A stretch of DNA of 64,000 nucleotides from Streptomyces albus subsp. albus (lineage in GTDB: Bacteria > Actinomycetota > Actinomycetes > Streptomycetales > Streptomycetaceae). Position 1 is the first letter of the stretch. Every line of letters starts with the position of its first letter. The stretch lies in contig NZ_JOID01000031.1 in NCBI RefSeq assembly GCF_000719865.1, positions 1 through 64,000 on the forward strand. The letters are read 5' to 3'. A program made the translations under genes and the position numbers. Shown in pieces: positions 32,894-41,452 of the stretch. Under the pieces are notes generated by a model, which was given only the letters and a program-made list of their open reading frames with translations, did not search any database and was not told where the DNA came from.

Positions 32894-33835
32894 TCAGACG
32901 CCCATCGGGTGCCAGACCGTCTTCGTCTCCAGGAAGGCCAGCAGCCGCTCCGTGCCCGGGTCGGCCGCCCAGTCCGTACCGGCCGACGGGCGGAGCACCC
33001 GCTTGAGGTTGTCGGCCGCGGCCGTCTCCAGCTCCTTCGCCAGGGCGGCGTCCGCCCCGGCCAGGTCGATCGCGTTGACATCCTGGTGGGCGGCGAGCGG
33101 TGCGGCGATCTCCGCGGTGCGGCCGGAGAGGAGGTTGACGACCCCGCCCGGCAGATCGGAGGTGGCCAGCACCTCGCCCAGGGAGAGCGCCGGGAGCGGA
33201 GCGCTCCCGGACGCCACGACCACGGCCGTGTTGCCGGTGACGATCACCGGGGCGAGCACCGACACCAGCCCGAGGAAGGAGGAGTCCTGCGGGGCCAGCA
33301 CCGCCACGACCCCGGTCGGACCCGGCGTGGAGAGGTTGAAGTACGGGCCCGCGACCGGGTTGGCCGCGCCGGCGATCTGGGCGACCTTGTCGGACCAGCC
33401 CGCGTACCAGACCCAGCGGTCGACCGCCGCGTCCACCCGGGCCGCCGCCTTCGCCTTCGACAGCCCTTCCGCGGCGGCCACTTCGGCGGTGAACTGCTCG
33501 CGCCGGCCCTCCAGCATCTCGGCGATCCGGTAGAGGATCTGGCCCCGGTTGTAGGCCGTGGCGCCGGACCAGCCGGGGAAGGCCTTGCGGGCCGCGACGA
33601 CCGCGTCCCGCGCGTCCTTGCGGGAGGACAGGGGCGCGTTCGCCAGCCAGTTGCCCTTGCTGTCGGCCACCTCGTACACCCGTCCGCTCTCGGAGCGGGG
33701 GAACTTCCCCCCGACGAACAGCTTGTAGGTCTTGAGCACGTTCAGCCGCGCGGCGCGCTCCGCGGCGCCCCCGCCGGCGTTCCCGGACACACCGGTCGCG
33801 CCCTTCGCACCCTTCGCATCGGTCGCATCAGACAT
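32894..33835 (-). CDS. Truncated aldehyde dehydrogenase-like protein (no catalytic domain)
   Basis: 313 residues, about 60% of a normal ALDH. It aligns with the N-terminal NAD-binding half: KTYKLFVGGKFPRSESGRVYEV, then ARDAVVAARKAFPGWSG and GPTGVVAVLAPQDSSFLGLVSVLAPVIVTGNTAVV. It ends before any catalytic-Cys segment, and the usual Trp-Asn before the Cys domain is replaced by APQDSS. It overlaps the 3' end of the full-length ALDH gene by 8 nt, so they are coupled. The reading frame is clean and not a decayed remnant. It resembles the non-catalytic second domain of ALDH16 enzymes, here on a separate chain, and probably pairs with its neighbour. Confidence 0.82.
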   Translation of the reverse strand: MSDATDAKGAKGATGVSGNAGGGAAERAARLNVLKTYKLFVGGKFPRSESGRVYEVADSKGNWLANAPLSSRKDARDAVVAARKAFPGWSGATAYNRGQILYRIAEMLEGRREQFTAEVAAAEGLSKAKAAARVDAAVDRWVWYAGWSDKVAQIAGAANPVAGPYFNLSTPGPTGVVAVLAPQDSSFLGLVSVLAPVIVTGNTAVVVASGSAPLPALSLGEVLATSDLPGGVVNLLSGRTAEIAAPLAAHQDVNAIDLAGADAALAKELETAAADNLKRVLRPSAGTDWAADPGTERLLAFLETKTVWHPMGV

Positions 33836-35363
33836 CGAGGTACGCCTCCAGGCCGTGACGTCCGCCCTCGCGGCCGTAGCCGGACTCCTTGTAGCCGCCG
33901 AACGGCGAGGTGGGGTCGAACTTGTTGAACGTGTTGGCCCAGACGACGCCCGCGCGGAGCTTCTCGGCCGTCCACAGGATGCGGGAGCCCTTCTCCGTCC
34001 AGATGCCGGCGGAGAGCCCGTACGGGGTGTTGTTGGCCTTCTCCACGGCCTCCGCCGGGGTGCGGAAGGTCAGCACCGACAGCACCGGGCCGAAGATCTC
34101 CTCGCGGGCGATGCGGTGCGCCTGGGTGACTCCGGTGAACAGGGTCGGCGCGAACCAGTAGCCGGAGGACGGGAGTTCGCAGGACGGGGACCAGCGCTCG
34201 GCGCCCTCCCGCTCGCCCGCGTCGGCCAGGGCCCGGATCCGGGCCAGCTGCTCGGGGGAGTTGATGGCGCCGATGTCGGTGTTCTTGTCGAGCGGGTCGC
34301 CGACCCGGAGGGTCGCCATCCGCCGCTTGAGGGCGTCCAGCACCTCCTCCGCCACCGACTCCTGCACCAGCAGCCGCGAGCCCGCGCAGCAGACATGGCC
34401 CTGGTTGAAGAAGATGCCGTTCACGATGCCCTCGACGGCCTGGTCGACGGGCGCGTCGTCGTAGACGATGTTGGCGGCCTTGCCGCCCAGCTCCAGGGTG
34501 AGCTTCTTCCTCGTCCCGGCGACCGTGCGCGCGATGGCCTTGCCGACCTCGGTGGAGCCCGTGAAGGCCACCTTGTCGACGCCCTCGTGACCCACCAGCG
34601 CGGCACCGGCCGTGCCGTCGCCCGTCACGATGTTGACGACACCGCGCGGCAGACCGGCCTGCCGGCAGATGTCCGCGAAGAACAGCGCGGACAGCGGGGT
34701 GGTCTCGGCGGGCTTCAGGACGACCGTGTTGCCGGTGGCCAGCGCCGGGGCGATCTTCCACGCCAGCATCAGCAGCGGGAAGTTCCACGGGATGACCTGC
34801 CCGGCCACGCCCAGCGGCTTCGGGGCGGCGCCGTAGCCGGCGTACGCCAGCTTGTCGGCCCAGCCCGCGTAGTAGAAGAAGTGCGCGGCGGCCAGCGGGA
34901 GGTCGGTGTCGCGCGACTCGCGGATCGGCTTGCCGTTGTCGAGCGACTCCAGCACGGCCAGTTCGCGTGAGCGCTCCTGGATGATCCGGGCGATGCGGAA
35001 CAGGTACTTGGCCCGCTCCGCGCCGGGCAGCGCCGACCAGGGGCCGAAGGCCCGGCGGGCGGCCGCCACGGCCGCGTCGACGTCCTCCGGGCCGCCCAGG
35101 GCGACCTCGGAGAGCACCTCCTCGGAGGAGGGGGAGACGGTCGTGAAGACCTTGCCGCCGGCCGCCTCGCGGAACTCGCCGTCGATGAAGTGGCCGTAGG
35201 CCGGCGCGATGGTGACGACCGAGCGCGACTCGGGCGCCGGCGCGTAGGCGAACGCGCCCCGGGGCGCCTGCCGCGCCGCCTGCTTGTCCACGGGCTGGGT
35301 GTCCTCGGTCCTCTGGGGGGTGTCCTGGGGGGTGCCCCGGTTCGGGGTCGTGGGATCCGTCAT
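33828..35363 (-). CDS. Aldehyde dehydrogenase
   Basis: 511 residues. It oxidises an aldehyde with NAD(P)+; in this operon the obvious substrate is acetaldehyde released by DeoC. QVIPWNFPLLMLAWKIAPALATGNTVVLKPAE binds the cofactor, FTGSTEVGKAI follows, LELGGKAANIV has the general-base Glu, and FFNQGHVCCAGSRLLVQE has the catalytic Cys. The C-terminal oligomerisation part EAYLDV is intact. The N-terminal ~60 residues are polar. ATG 35363 starts 5 nt after the deoC stop. Operon order is deoC-ALDH-half ALDH. Confidence 0.92.
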   Translation of the reverse strand: MTDPTTPNRGTPQDTPQRTEDTQPVDKQAARQAPRGAFAYAPAPESRSVVTIAPAYGHFIDGEFREAAGGKVFTTVSPSSEEVLSEVALGGPEDVDAAVAAARRAFGPWSALPGAERAKYLFRIARIIQERSRELAVLESLDNGKPIRESRDTDLPLAAAHFFYYAGWADKLAYAGYGAAPKPLGVAGQVIPWNFPLLMLAWKIAPALATGNTVVLKPAETTPLSALFFADICRQAGLPRGVVNIVTGDGTAGAALVGHEGVDKVAFTGSTEVGKAIARTVAGTRKKLTLELGGKAANIVYDDAPVDQAVEGIVNGIFFNQGHVCCAGSRLLVQESVAEEVLDALKRRMATLRVGDPLDKNTDIGAINSPEQLARIRALADAGEREGAERWSPSCELPSSGYWFAPTLFTGVTQAHRIAREEIFGPVLSVLTFRTPAEAVEKANNTPYGLSAGIWTEKGSRILWTAEKLRAGVVWANTFNKFDPTSPFGGYKESGYGREGGRHGLEAYLDV

Positions 35364-35368
35364 GGGGC

Positions 35369-36385
35369 TCAGTCCACCGTCACATAGTCGGGGCCGGAGT
35401 AGCGCCCGGTGCTCAGCTTCTGCCGCTGCATCAGCAGATCGTTGAGGAGGCTGGAGGCGCCGAAGCGGAACCAGTCCGCGGTCAGCCACTCCTCGCCCAG
35501 CGTCTCGTTGACCATCACCAGGTACTTGACCGCGTCCTTGGTGGTCCGGATGCCGCCCGCGGGCTTCACGCCCACCCGCACCCCGACGGCCGCGCGGAAG
35601 TCGCGCACGGCCTCCAGCATGAGCAGGGTGACGGGCGGGGTCGCGTTGACGGCGACCTTGCCGGTGGAGGTCTTGATGAAGTCGGCGCCCGCGAGCATCG
35701 CGAGCCAGGAGGCCCGGCGCACGTTGTCGTACGTCTGCAGTTCGCCCGTCTCGAAGATCACCTTGAGGTGGGCGGCGGTGCCGTCCTCGCGCCGGCAGAC
35801 CTCCTTGACCTGCCGGATCTCCTCGAACACCTGGAGATAGCGGCCGGAGAGGAAGGCGCCGCGGTCGATCACCATGTCGATCTCGTCCGCGCCGGCCGCC
35901 ACCGCGTCCCGGGTGTCGGCCAGCTTCACGGGCAGCGCGGCCCGGCCCGCCGGGAAGGCGGTGGCGACGGAGGCCACGCTGATCTCCGGAGCCCCGGCGT
36001 CGAGCAGTGCCGCCTTCGCGGTGGCCGCCATGTCCGGGTAGACGCAGATCGCCGCGACCCTCGGGACGGTCCGGTCCAGCGGGTCCGGGTGGGCCCCCTT
36101 GGCGCAGAGCGCCCGGACCTTGCCCGGGGTGTCCGCGCCCTCCAGGGTCGTCAGGTCAATCATGGAGATGGCCAGGTCGATGGCGTAGGCCTTCGCCGTG
36201 GTCTTGATCGAGCGGGTGCCGAGGGCCGCCGCGCGGGCCTGCAGGCCGACGGCGTCGACACCCGGCAGGCCGTGCAGAAAGCGGCGCAGCGCGGCGTCGG
36301 AGGCGGTCACGTCCGCCATCGACGCCAGACGCTCCGGGGCCTCGCTGCCGTACGCGGGTACTGCGGGCTTGGGAAGCATGGTCAC
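35369..36385 (-). CDS. deoC: 2-Deoxyribose-5-phosphate aldolase
   Basis: 338 residues, the long DERA form. It cleaves deoxyribose 5-phosphate to acetaldehyde and glyceraldehyde 3-phosphate, the last step of deoxynucleoside catabolism. The Schiff-base Lys is Lys238 in ADFIKTSTGK. VKPAGGIRTTKDA has the proton-relay Lys, and AAICVYPDMA and DEIDMVIDRGAFLSG are family motifs. GTG 36385 is 6 nt after a -10-like TATGCT, giving a leaderless start; ATG 36379 is two codons in. The nucleoside palindrome (36399-36410) abuts the -10. First gene of an operon with the two ALDH genes, which explains acetaldehyde disposal. Confidence 0.95.
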   Translation of the reverse strand: MTMLPKPAVPAYGSEAPERLASMADVTASDAALRRFLHGLPGVDAVGLQARAAALGTRSIKTTAKAYAIDLAISMIDLTTLEGADTPGKVRALCAKGAHPDPLDRTVPRVAAICVYPDMAATAKAALLDAGAPEISVASVATAFPAGRAALPVKLADTRDAVAAGADEIDMVIDRGAFLSGRYLQVFEEIRQVKEVCRREDGTAAHLKVIFETGELQTYDNVRRASWLAMLAGADFIKTSTGKVAVNATPPVTLLMLEAVRDFRAAVGVRVGVKPAGGIRTTKDAVKYLVMVNETLGEEWLTADWFRFGASSLLNDLLMQRQKLSTGRYSGPDYVTVD

Positions 36386-36398
36386 CAGGTGAGCATAT

Positions 36399-36410
36399 CT
36401 ACGCGCGTAG
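36399..36410 (-). promoter_or_regulatory. Nucleoside-regulon palindrome at the deoC promoter
   Basis: CTACGCGCGTAG, perfect 12-bp palindrome, is one base upstream of the deoC -10-like TATGCT (36397-36392 on the minus strand). Its flanks, TATCT and CGACT, do not extend the symmetry. Confidence 0.8.
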
Positions 36411-36877
36411 CGACTGTCACCCCCGGGGAGGGTGGTTCCGGACACCTCCCGGACGCCCGGCCCCGCACCGCACCGCCCTGCCGGGGCGGGCGGGCGGCGG
36501 GCCCTCTTGGCGGACCGGCCCGGGAGGTGCGGGCTGCCGCGGCCCCGTCAGCCCCGCGCCCGGTCCGGCCGGTGTCCTGCCGCGTACCGCCGGGGTTCCG
36601 GCGGCGGCCGTCCGCGGAGGCCCGGGCGGAGCCGGGCGGACATGCCGCCGGACAAGGTGCTACCGGGCCGGCCAACGCGCCGCCGGGGCGGACATGCCGT
36701 CGGCGGTGTTGACGGCGGTGTGACGGCGGCGGTGTGACGACGGCGGTCGTGTTGCGGCGGCGGGCCACCGGCGCCACGCCGCCCATGGTGCCACGGACGG
36801 CCCCACCGGCCGGCCCGGCGGACGCCCGCCGACCCGGGACGTGTGTCCCGCCCGGCCCGTCGGGCACAATCGCCCCC

Positions 36878-37516
36878 ATGACGAGCCCGGACATCCCCTC
36901 CTCCCCGCAGCCCGAGACCGGCCCGGGGTACGCCGACCGCATCTACCGCTCCGGCGCCGCGCTGGCCGGCGGCGCGCTGCTGCTCGGCCTGGCCGGCTGG
37001 CTCGGCATCGACGCGATGATCCGCGGCGAGGGGCGCACCCCCTGGTTCGCGCTGGCCGGACTGCTGCTCGCGGTGCCACTCATCGTCGCGTTCACCTTCC
37101 GGCCCGCCGTGTTCGCGGGCGAGGACCGGATGCGGGTGCGCAACCCGTTCCGCACCATCACGCTGCCCTGGGGTGCCGTCGAGGGCGTGCGCGCCGGCTA
37201 CTCCAGCGAAGTCTTCGCGGACGGGAAGACGTTCCAACTGTGGGCGATCCCGGTCTCGCTGCGGGCGCGGAAGAAGACGGCCCGGCGCAGCGCCCGGAGC
37301 GCCGCCGCGGACGACGTCCGCGGAGCCGCGCCCGCCGGCGCGGGCCCGGACCGCGCCCCCGCCGACGAGGCCGTGGCCGAACTCGCGGAGCTGGCCGAGC
37401 GGCACGCGCGCCGCGAGACGGCGCAGGGGACGGCCGAGGTGCGCTGGGCGTACGAGGTGCTGGCCCCGGCGGCGGCCGGTGCCGTCCTGCTGGCGGTCCT
37501 CGCCCTGCTGGGCTGA
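36878..37516 (+). CDS. PH-domain membrane protein
   Basis: 212 residues. Two hydrophobic segments near the N-terminus (AALAGGALLLGLAGWLGIDAM and WFALAGLLLAVPLIVAFTF) precede a bacterial PH-like domain: RPAVFAGEDRMRVRNPFRTITLPWGAVEGVRAGYSSEVFADGKTFQLWAIPVSLRARKK. A charged region follows, and a third hydrophobic segment lies at the C-terminus. Function unknown; such proteins are common single-copy actinobacterial membrane proteins. ATG is 7 nt after CACAAT, again a leaderless layout. It is divergent from deoC. Confidence 0.82.
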   Translation: MTSPDIPSSPQPETGPGYADRIYRSGAALAGGALLLGLAGWLGIDAMIRGEGRTPWFALAGLLLAVPLIVAFTFRPAVFAGEDRMRVRNPFRTITLPWGAVEGVRAGYSSEVFADGKTFQLWAIPVSLRARKKTARRSARSAAADDVRGAAPAGAGPDRAPADEAVAELAELAERHARRETAQGTAEVRWAYEVLAPAAAGAVLLAVLALLG

Positions 37517-37611
37517 CGCGGCGCGCTCAGCCGGCCGGGCCCGCCGTCCGCCGGCGGAGACGCGGGGCGGACCGGAGCCGGGCGGGACCGGAGCCGGCTC
37601 CGCAGGCCGGG

Positions 37612-39333
37612 TCACAGCCCGGCGGCCGCCGAGAAGTCCACCTTGAGCGCGGCCAGGACCGCCTCCGCGGTGATCCGGGCATCGCTCAGCGCGTCGGGGG
37701 CCTCCACCGGGACGACGACCTCCAGGTAGCACTTCAGCTTGGGTTCCGTGCCGCTCGGCCGGACGACGACCCGGGCCGACTCGACCCGGCAGCGTCCGGC
37801 GGCCACGGAGCCGCCCGCGAGCGTGTAGCGCAGTCCGTCCGTGGGCGGCAGCTTCGCGCTGCCCCCGGCCAGGTCCTCGGCCCGGGTGACGGGGAGCCCG
37901 GCGAGCGTCCCGGGCGGCTGGGCCCGCAGCCGCTCCATGGCGTCGGAGATCACCGACAGATCGGTGACGCGCACGGACAGCTGGTCGGTGGCGTGCAGGC
38001 CGTGCTCCAGGGCGAGGTCGTCCAGGAGTTCGGTGAGGTCGCGGCCGGTCGCCTTCAGTTCGGCGGCCAGTTCGGCGATGAGCAGGGCGGCGGTGATGCC
38101 GTCCTTGTCGCGTACGCCCTCCGGGTCGACGCAGTAGCCGAGCGCCTCCTCGTAGGCGTAGCGCAGCCCGTCGACGCGGGCCAGCCATTTGAAGCCGGTC
38201 AGCGTCTCGTCGTACGGCAGTCCGGCCGCCGCGGCGATCCGGGAGAGCAGGGAGGAGGAGACGATCGTGGTGGCGAAGGAGCCGGACGCCCGCTTGTGCA
38301 CCAGGTGCTCGGCCAGCAGGGCGCCGACCTCGTCGCCGCGCAGCATCCGCCAGCCGGCCTCGGTGCCGGGCGCGGGGACGGCCACGGCGCAGCGGTCCGC
38401 GTCCGGGTCGTTGGCGATGATCAGGTCCGGGGCCGGGGAGGCGGCGCGGGCGGTGGCGAAGGCCAGGTCCATGGCCCCGGGCTCCTCCGGGTTGGGGAAG
38501 GCCACGGTGGGGAACGCCGGGTCGGGATCGCCCTGTTCGGGCACGACCACGGGGGCCGGGAAACCGGCCCGCTCGAAGGCGGCGAGCAGGGTGTCGCGGC
38601 CGACGCCGTGCAGCGGGGTGTAGACGACGCGGGCGTCCCGCGGGGAGCCGCCGGTGAGCACCGCGTCGGTGCGGGCCAGGTAGGCCTCGACGATCTCGTC
38701 GCCGAGCGTTTCCCAGCCGGTCTCCGCGCGGGGCACGTCCGCCAGGCTCCGCACCGCCGCGATCCGGGCCGCGATCTCCGCGTCCGCCGGGGGCACGATC
38801 TGCGCGCCGCGCCCGGACTCGCCGCCGAGGTAGACCTTGTAGCCGTTGTCGCGCGGCGGGTTGTGGCTCGCCGTGACGGTCACGCCGGCGACCGCCCCCA
38901 GGTGCCGTACGGCGAAGGCCAGGACGGGCGTGGGCAGCGGACGGGGCAGCAGTGCGGCGCGCAGCCCGGCACCGGTCATGACGGCGGCGGTGTCACGGGC
39001 GAAGTCGGCGCTCTTGTAGCGGGCGTCGTAGCCGATGACGACGAGGCCGGGACCGCCGTCCGAGGACGCGGCCCGCTCGCGGAGGTACGCGGCGAGGCCG
39101 GCGGCGGCACGGATCACCACCGCGCGGTTCATCCGCAGCGGACCCGGGCCCAGCTCGCCGCGGAGGCCGGCGGTGCCGAACTGCAGCATGCCGCCGAAGC
39201 GGTCGGCGAGGGCCGCGGTGTCCTCCGCGTCGATGAGCGCGCTCAGCTCCTCGCGGGTCTCGGGGTCAGGATCCTCGGCCAGCCAGGCGCGGGCCTGCCG
39301 GATCAGCTCCGCTGTGTCGCTTGCCACTGCCAC
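37612..39333 (-). CDS. Phosphohexomutase-family enzyme, probably phosphopentomutase
   Basis: 573 residues of the alpha-D-phosphohexomutase superfamily (usually annotated phosphomannomutase). FGTAGLRGELGPGPLRMN is the N-terminal substrate site. VTVTASHNPPRDNGYKVYLGG has the phospho-Ser. IIANDPDADRCAVAV binds metal, GFKWLARVDGLRYAYEEALGYCVDPEGVRDKDGI is the sugar-recognition loop, and RPSGTEPKLKCYLE the phosphate-binding loop. Length and the EALGYCVD segment resemble PGM2-type mutases, which interconvert pentose 1- and 5-phosphates. No classical DeoB is seen in the window, so it may supply deoxyribose 5-phosphate to DeoC. GTG 39333 has AGGAG 6 nt upstream. Confidence 0.88.
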   Translation of the reverse strand: MAVASDTAELIRQARAWLAEDPDPETREELSALIDAEDTAALADRFGGMLQFGTAGLRGELGPGPLRMNRAVVIRAAAGLAAYLRERAASSDGGPGLVVIGYDARYKSADFARDTAAVMTGAGLRAALLPRPLPTPVLAFAVRHLGAVAGVTVTASHNPPRDNGYKVYLGGESGRGAQIVPPADAEIAARIAAVRSLADVPRAETGWETLGDEIVEAYLARTDAVLTGGSPRDARVVYTPLHGVGRDTLLAAFERAGFPAPVVVPEQGDPDPAFPTVAFPNPEEPGAMDLAFATARAASPAPDLIIANDPDADRCAVAVPAPGTEAGWRMLRGDEVGALLAEHLVHKRASGSFATTIVSSSLLSRIAAAAGLPYDETLTGFKWLARVDGLRYAYEEALGYCVDPEGVRDKDGITAALLIAELAAELKATGRDLTELLDDLALEHGLHATDQLSVRVTDLSVISDAMERLRAQPPGTLAGLPVTRAEDLAGGSAKLPPTDGLRYTLAGGSVAAGRCRVESARVVVRPSGTEPKLKCYLEVVVPVEAPDALSDARITAEAVLAALKVDFSAAAGL

Positions 39334-39825
39334 GTGACGCTCCTGCTGTGTCGTGGACGGCCGGCCCGGTGGACGCGGGCCGCTCGCCCGGGGCTGCGGC
39401 CCCTCCGCGCCGGTGCGCGCGGCGGGGCCGGTTGACGGATCTGCGGTGAACGGGTGCTGCACTCCGGGAACCGCACCCGCCGGAACCAGTACCCGGCTTG
39501 ATCGTCCTCTACCGGTCGGCGGGGGAGCGGAAGGAACCGGGCCGCGCGCGTCGGCTGCTCCGGCGCACGGGTTCCGGCCTGCCCGTGATGAACCGCGCCG
39601 GGGAGCTCCGTCCGGGAGAACACCCGCCCGGTTCCCGTCCCAGCGGGCTCGTGCCGCCGGGGCTCGTACGACCGGGGCTCGCGCCGCGAGGGCCCGCGCC
39701 CGGGGATCGTGCCGTCCGAGCTCGCGCCCGGGGCTGTGCGGCCGGCCCCGGAGGCCGCTCGGTCCGGACGCCTCTCCGGCCCCGGCCGCGGCTGCCCGAC
39801 TGTGCGCCGGCGTGTACGGCACGGC
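39334..39825. other. Gap between punA and the mutase gene with no supported gene
   Basis: About 490 bp on the 3' side of punA. It has imperfect GGGGCTCGTRC/GGGGCTCGCGC repeats around 39640-39740 and no reading frame with protein-like composition. I see no clear promoter apart from the AGGAG ribosome site before the mutase start. Confidence 0.5.
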
Positions 39826-40644
39826 TCAGAGGCGGCCGAGGACCTGGGCGAGCAGGCTGCCCATGCGGGTGGCCGAATCACGACCGGCCTGGAGGACCTC
39901 TTCGTGGTTGAGCGGCTCGCCGGTCATCCCGGCGGCCAGATTCGTCACCAGGGAGATGCCGAGCACCTCGGCGCCCGCCTCGCGGGCCGCTATGGCCTCC
40001 AGGGCCGTCGACATGCCCACGAGGTCGGCGCCCAGGGTGCGGATCATGTTGATCTCGGCCGGGGTCTCGTAGTGCGGGCCGCGGAACTGCGCGTACACGC
40101 CCTCCTCGAGGGTGCTGTCGATCTCCCGGCACAGGGCCCGGAGGCGGGCCGAGTAGAGGTCGGTGAGGTCGACGAAGTTGGCGCCCACGATCGGCGACGC
40201 CGCCGTGAGGTTGATGTGGTCGCTGATGAGGACCGGCTGGCCGGGGCGCATGCCGGCGCGCAGACCGCCGCAGCCGTTGGTCAGGACGATGGTCTTGCAG
40301 CCGGCCGCCACGGCGGTGCGGACCCCGTGGGAGACGGCGGCGACGCCGAGGCCCTCGTAGAAGTGGGTGCGGCCGAGGAAGACCAGTGCCCGCTTCTGCC
40401 CGATCCGGTAGGAGCGGATCTTGCCCGCGTGCCCCTCGACGGCGGGCGGCGCGAAGCCGGGCAGCTCGGTGACGGGCACTTCGCACTCCGGCGTTCCCAG
40501 CGCGTCCGCGGCGGGGACCCAGCCGGAGCCCATCACCAGGGCGACGTCATGGCTCTCGGCACCGGTCAGCTCGCGCAGGCGGGCGGCGGCGGCGGTGGCG
40601 TCGGGCGCGCCGGGGGACTGCGGGGAAGTCTCTGAAGCGTTCAC
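39826..40644 (-). CDS. punA: Purine nucleoside phosphorylase (trimeric PNP)
   Basis: 272 residues. It splits (deoxy)inosine and (deoxy)guanosine with phosphate. [16 protein letters not shown] has the phosphate-binding Ser, GRTHFYEG the conserved His, [25 protein letters not shown] the dimer-proximal loop, [15 protein letters not shown] the purine site, and [20 protein letters not shown] and [19 protein letters not shown] the base-specificity Glu/Asn region. GTG 40644 is 7 nt after TACCCT (40657-40652), a leaderless layout; the nucleoside palindrome covers the -35. It takes the products of Add. Confidence 0.95.
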   Translation of the reverse strand: MNASETSPQSPGAPDATAAAARLRELTGAESHDVALVMGSGWVPAADALGTPECEVPVTELPGFAPPAVEGHAGKIRSYRIGQKRALVFLGRTHFYEGLGVAAVSHGVRTAVAAGCKTIVLTNGCGGLRAGMRPGQPVLISDHINLTAASPIVGANFVDLTDLYSARLRALCREIDSTLEEGVYAQFRGPHYETPAEINMIRTLGADLVGMSTALEAIAAREAGAEVLGISLVTNLAAGMTGEPLNHEEVLQAGRDSATRMGSLLAQVLGRL

Positions 40645-40669
40645 GCGGACGAGGGTAACCCGGTTTGGC

Positions 40670-40681
40670 CTACGCGCGTAG
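40670..40681 (-). promoter_or_regulatory. Nucleoside-regulon palindrome at the punA promoter
   Basis: CTACGCGCGTAG, perfect, 12 bp upstream of the punA -10-like TACCCT, that is, over the -35 position. Confidence 0.8.
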
Positions 40682-40887
40682 ACGTACGGGGGAGACCCGG
40701 CGAAACTCGGCCACCCGGCGAGGGTCCGCACCGCGCGCCGGGGCGCCTCCCGGAAGCGGGCCCGGGAACGCGTGAGAGGGGGCGTGACGCCGTCGGGCGC
40801 AGCTGTTCCGGCCGTCCGCGGGCGGCGTGCCCCGTCCGCTCCCGCGCCGGGCCCCGGACACGGGCCCCGGACCCCCGCCGGAGGCGT

Positions 40888-41325
40888 TCAGCAGGGACGC
40901 TTCCGCAGCTCCATCACGTAGTCGTGCGGCGCCCCCGCCGACTCGGCCGCGTCCGCGATCTCCCCGAGGTAGCGCGCGGAGGGCAGTCCGCCCTCGTAGC
41001 CGTTGAGGACGTAGATCCAGGCCGCCTCCTCGCCGTCGAGGGTGTGCACCCGCACCCGCATCCGGCGGTATATGTCGAGGCCGACGCCCTCCCAGCGGTC
41101 CATGGAGTCCTCGTCCATGGGGGCGATGTCGTAGAGCGCGACGAAGGTCTGCGCGCGCGGTGCCTCGACGATCGTGGCCAGGGCGCCTTCCCAGCCCATC
41201 TGCTCCCCGCCGAACGTCAGCCGCCAGCCCGAGAGCCAGCCCGTACCGCGCAGCGGTGAGTGCGGGGCGCGGCGGGACATCAGCCGCGCGTCGAGGTTGC
41301 CGGCGTACGCGGCGTAGAGCGACAT
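40888..41325 (-). CDS. Gamma-glutamylcyclotransferase-like protein
   Basis: 145 residues. The GGCT fold is recognised by the N-terminal YAAYAGNLDARLMSRRAP (family pattern YGSN-L, here YAGNL) and the mid-protein acidic segment MDRWEGVGLDIYRRMRVRV, where the Glu following the Trp-Glu-Gly turn is the usual catalytic acid. WIYVLNGYEGGLPSARYLGEIADAAE is the C-terminal conserved block. True substrates of this bacterial subgroup are not known. ATG is 7 nt after TACCCT (41338-41333). It is divergent from lpdA with 127 bp between. Confidence 0.82.
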   Translation of the reverse strand: MSLYAAYAGNLDARLMSRRAPHSPLRGTGWLSGWRLTFGGEQMGWEGALATIVEAPRAQTFVALYDIAPMDEDSMDRWEGVGLDIYRRMRVRVHTLDGEEAAWIYVLNGYEGGLPSARYLGEIADAAESAGAPHDYVMELRKRPC

Positions 41326-41452
41326 GACCACGAGGGTACGGGAGGCGGGCCGCGGGTTCGCGGCTTCGTCCCCCTCTCCGCGGCCCGTCCGCACGCCCCG
41401 TCCGCCGACCCCCGCCGGGAGGTCTGCGGACGGGTGGGCGACAATGGGACAC

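Noticed and set aside
32894..33835. Half aldehyde dehydrogenase as a pseudogene
   Set aside because: The frame is uninterrupted, codon use is normal and the gene overlaps its upstream neighbour in coupled fashion, so it looks functional.
39498..39911. Plus-strand frame in the gap between the mutase and punA
   Set aside because: Pro/Arg/Gly-rich composition from local repeats, overlaps the punA 3' end, no ribosome site or recognisable domain.
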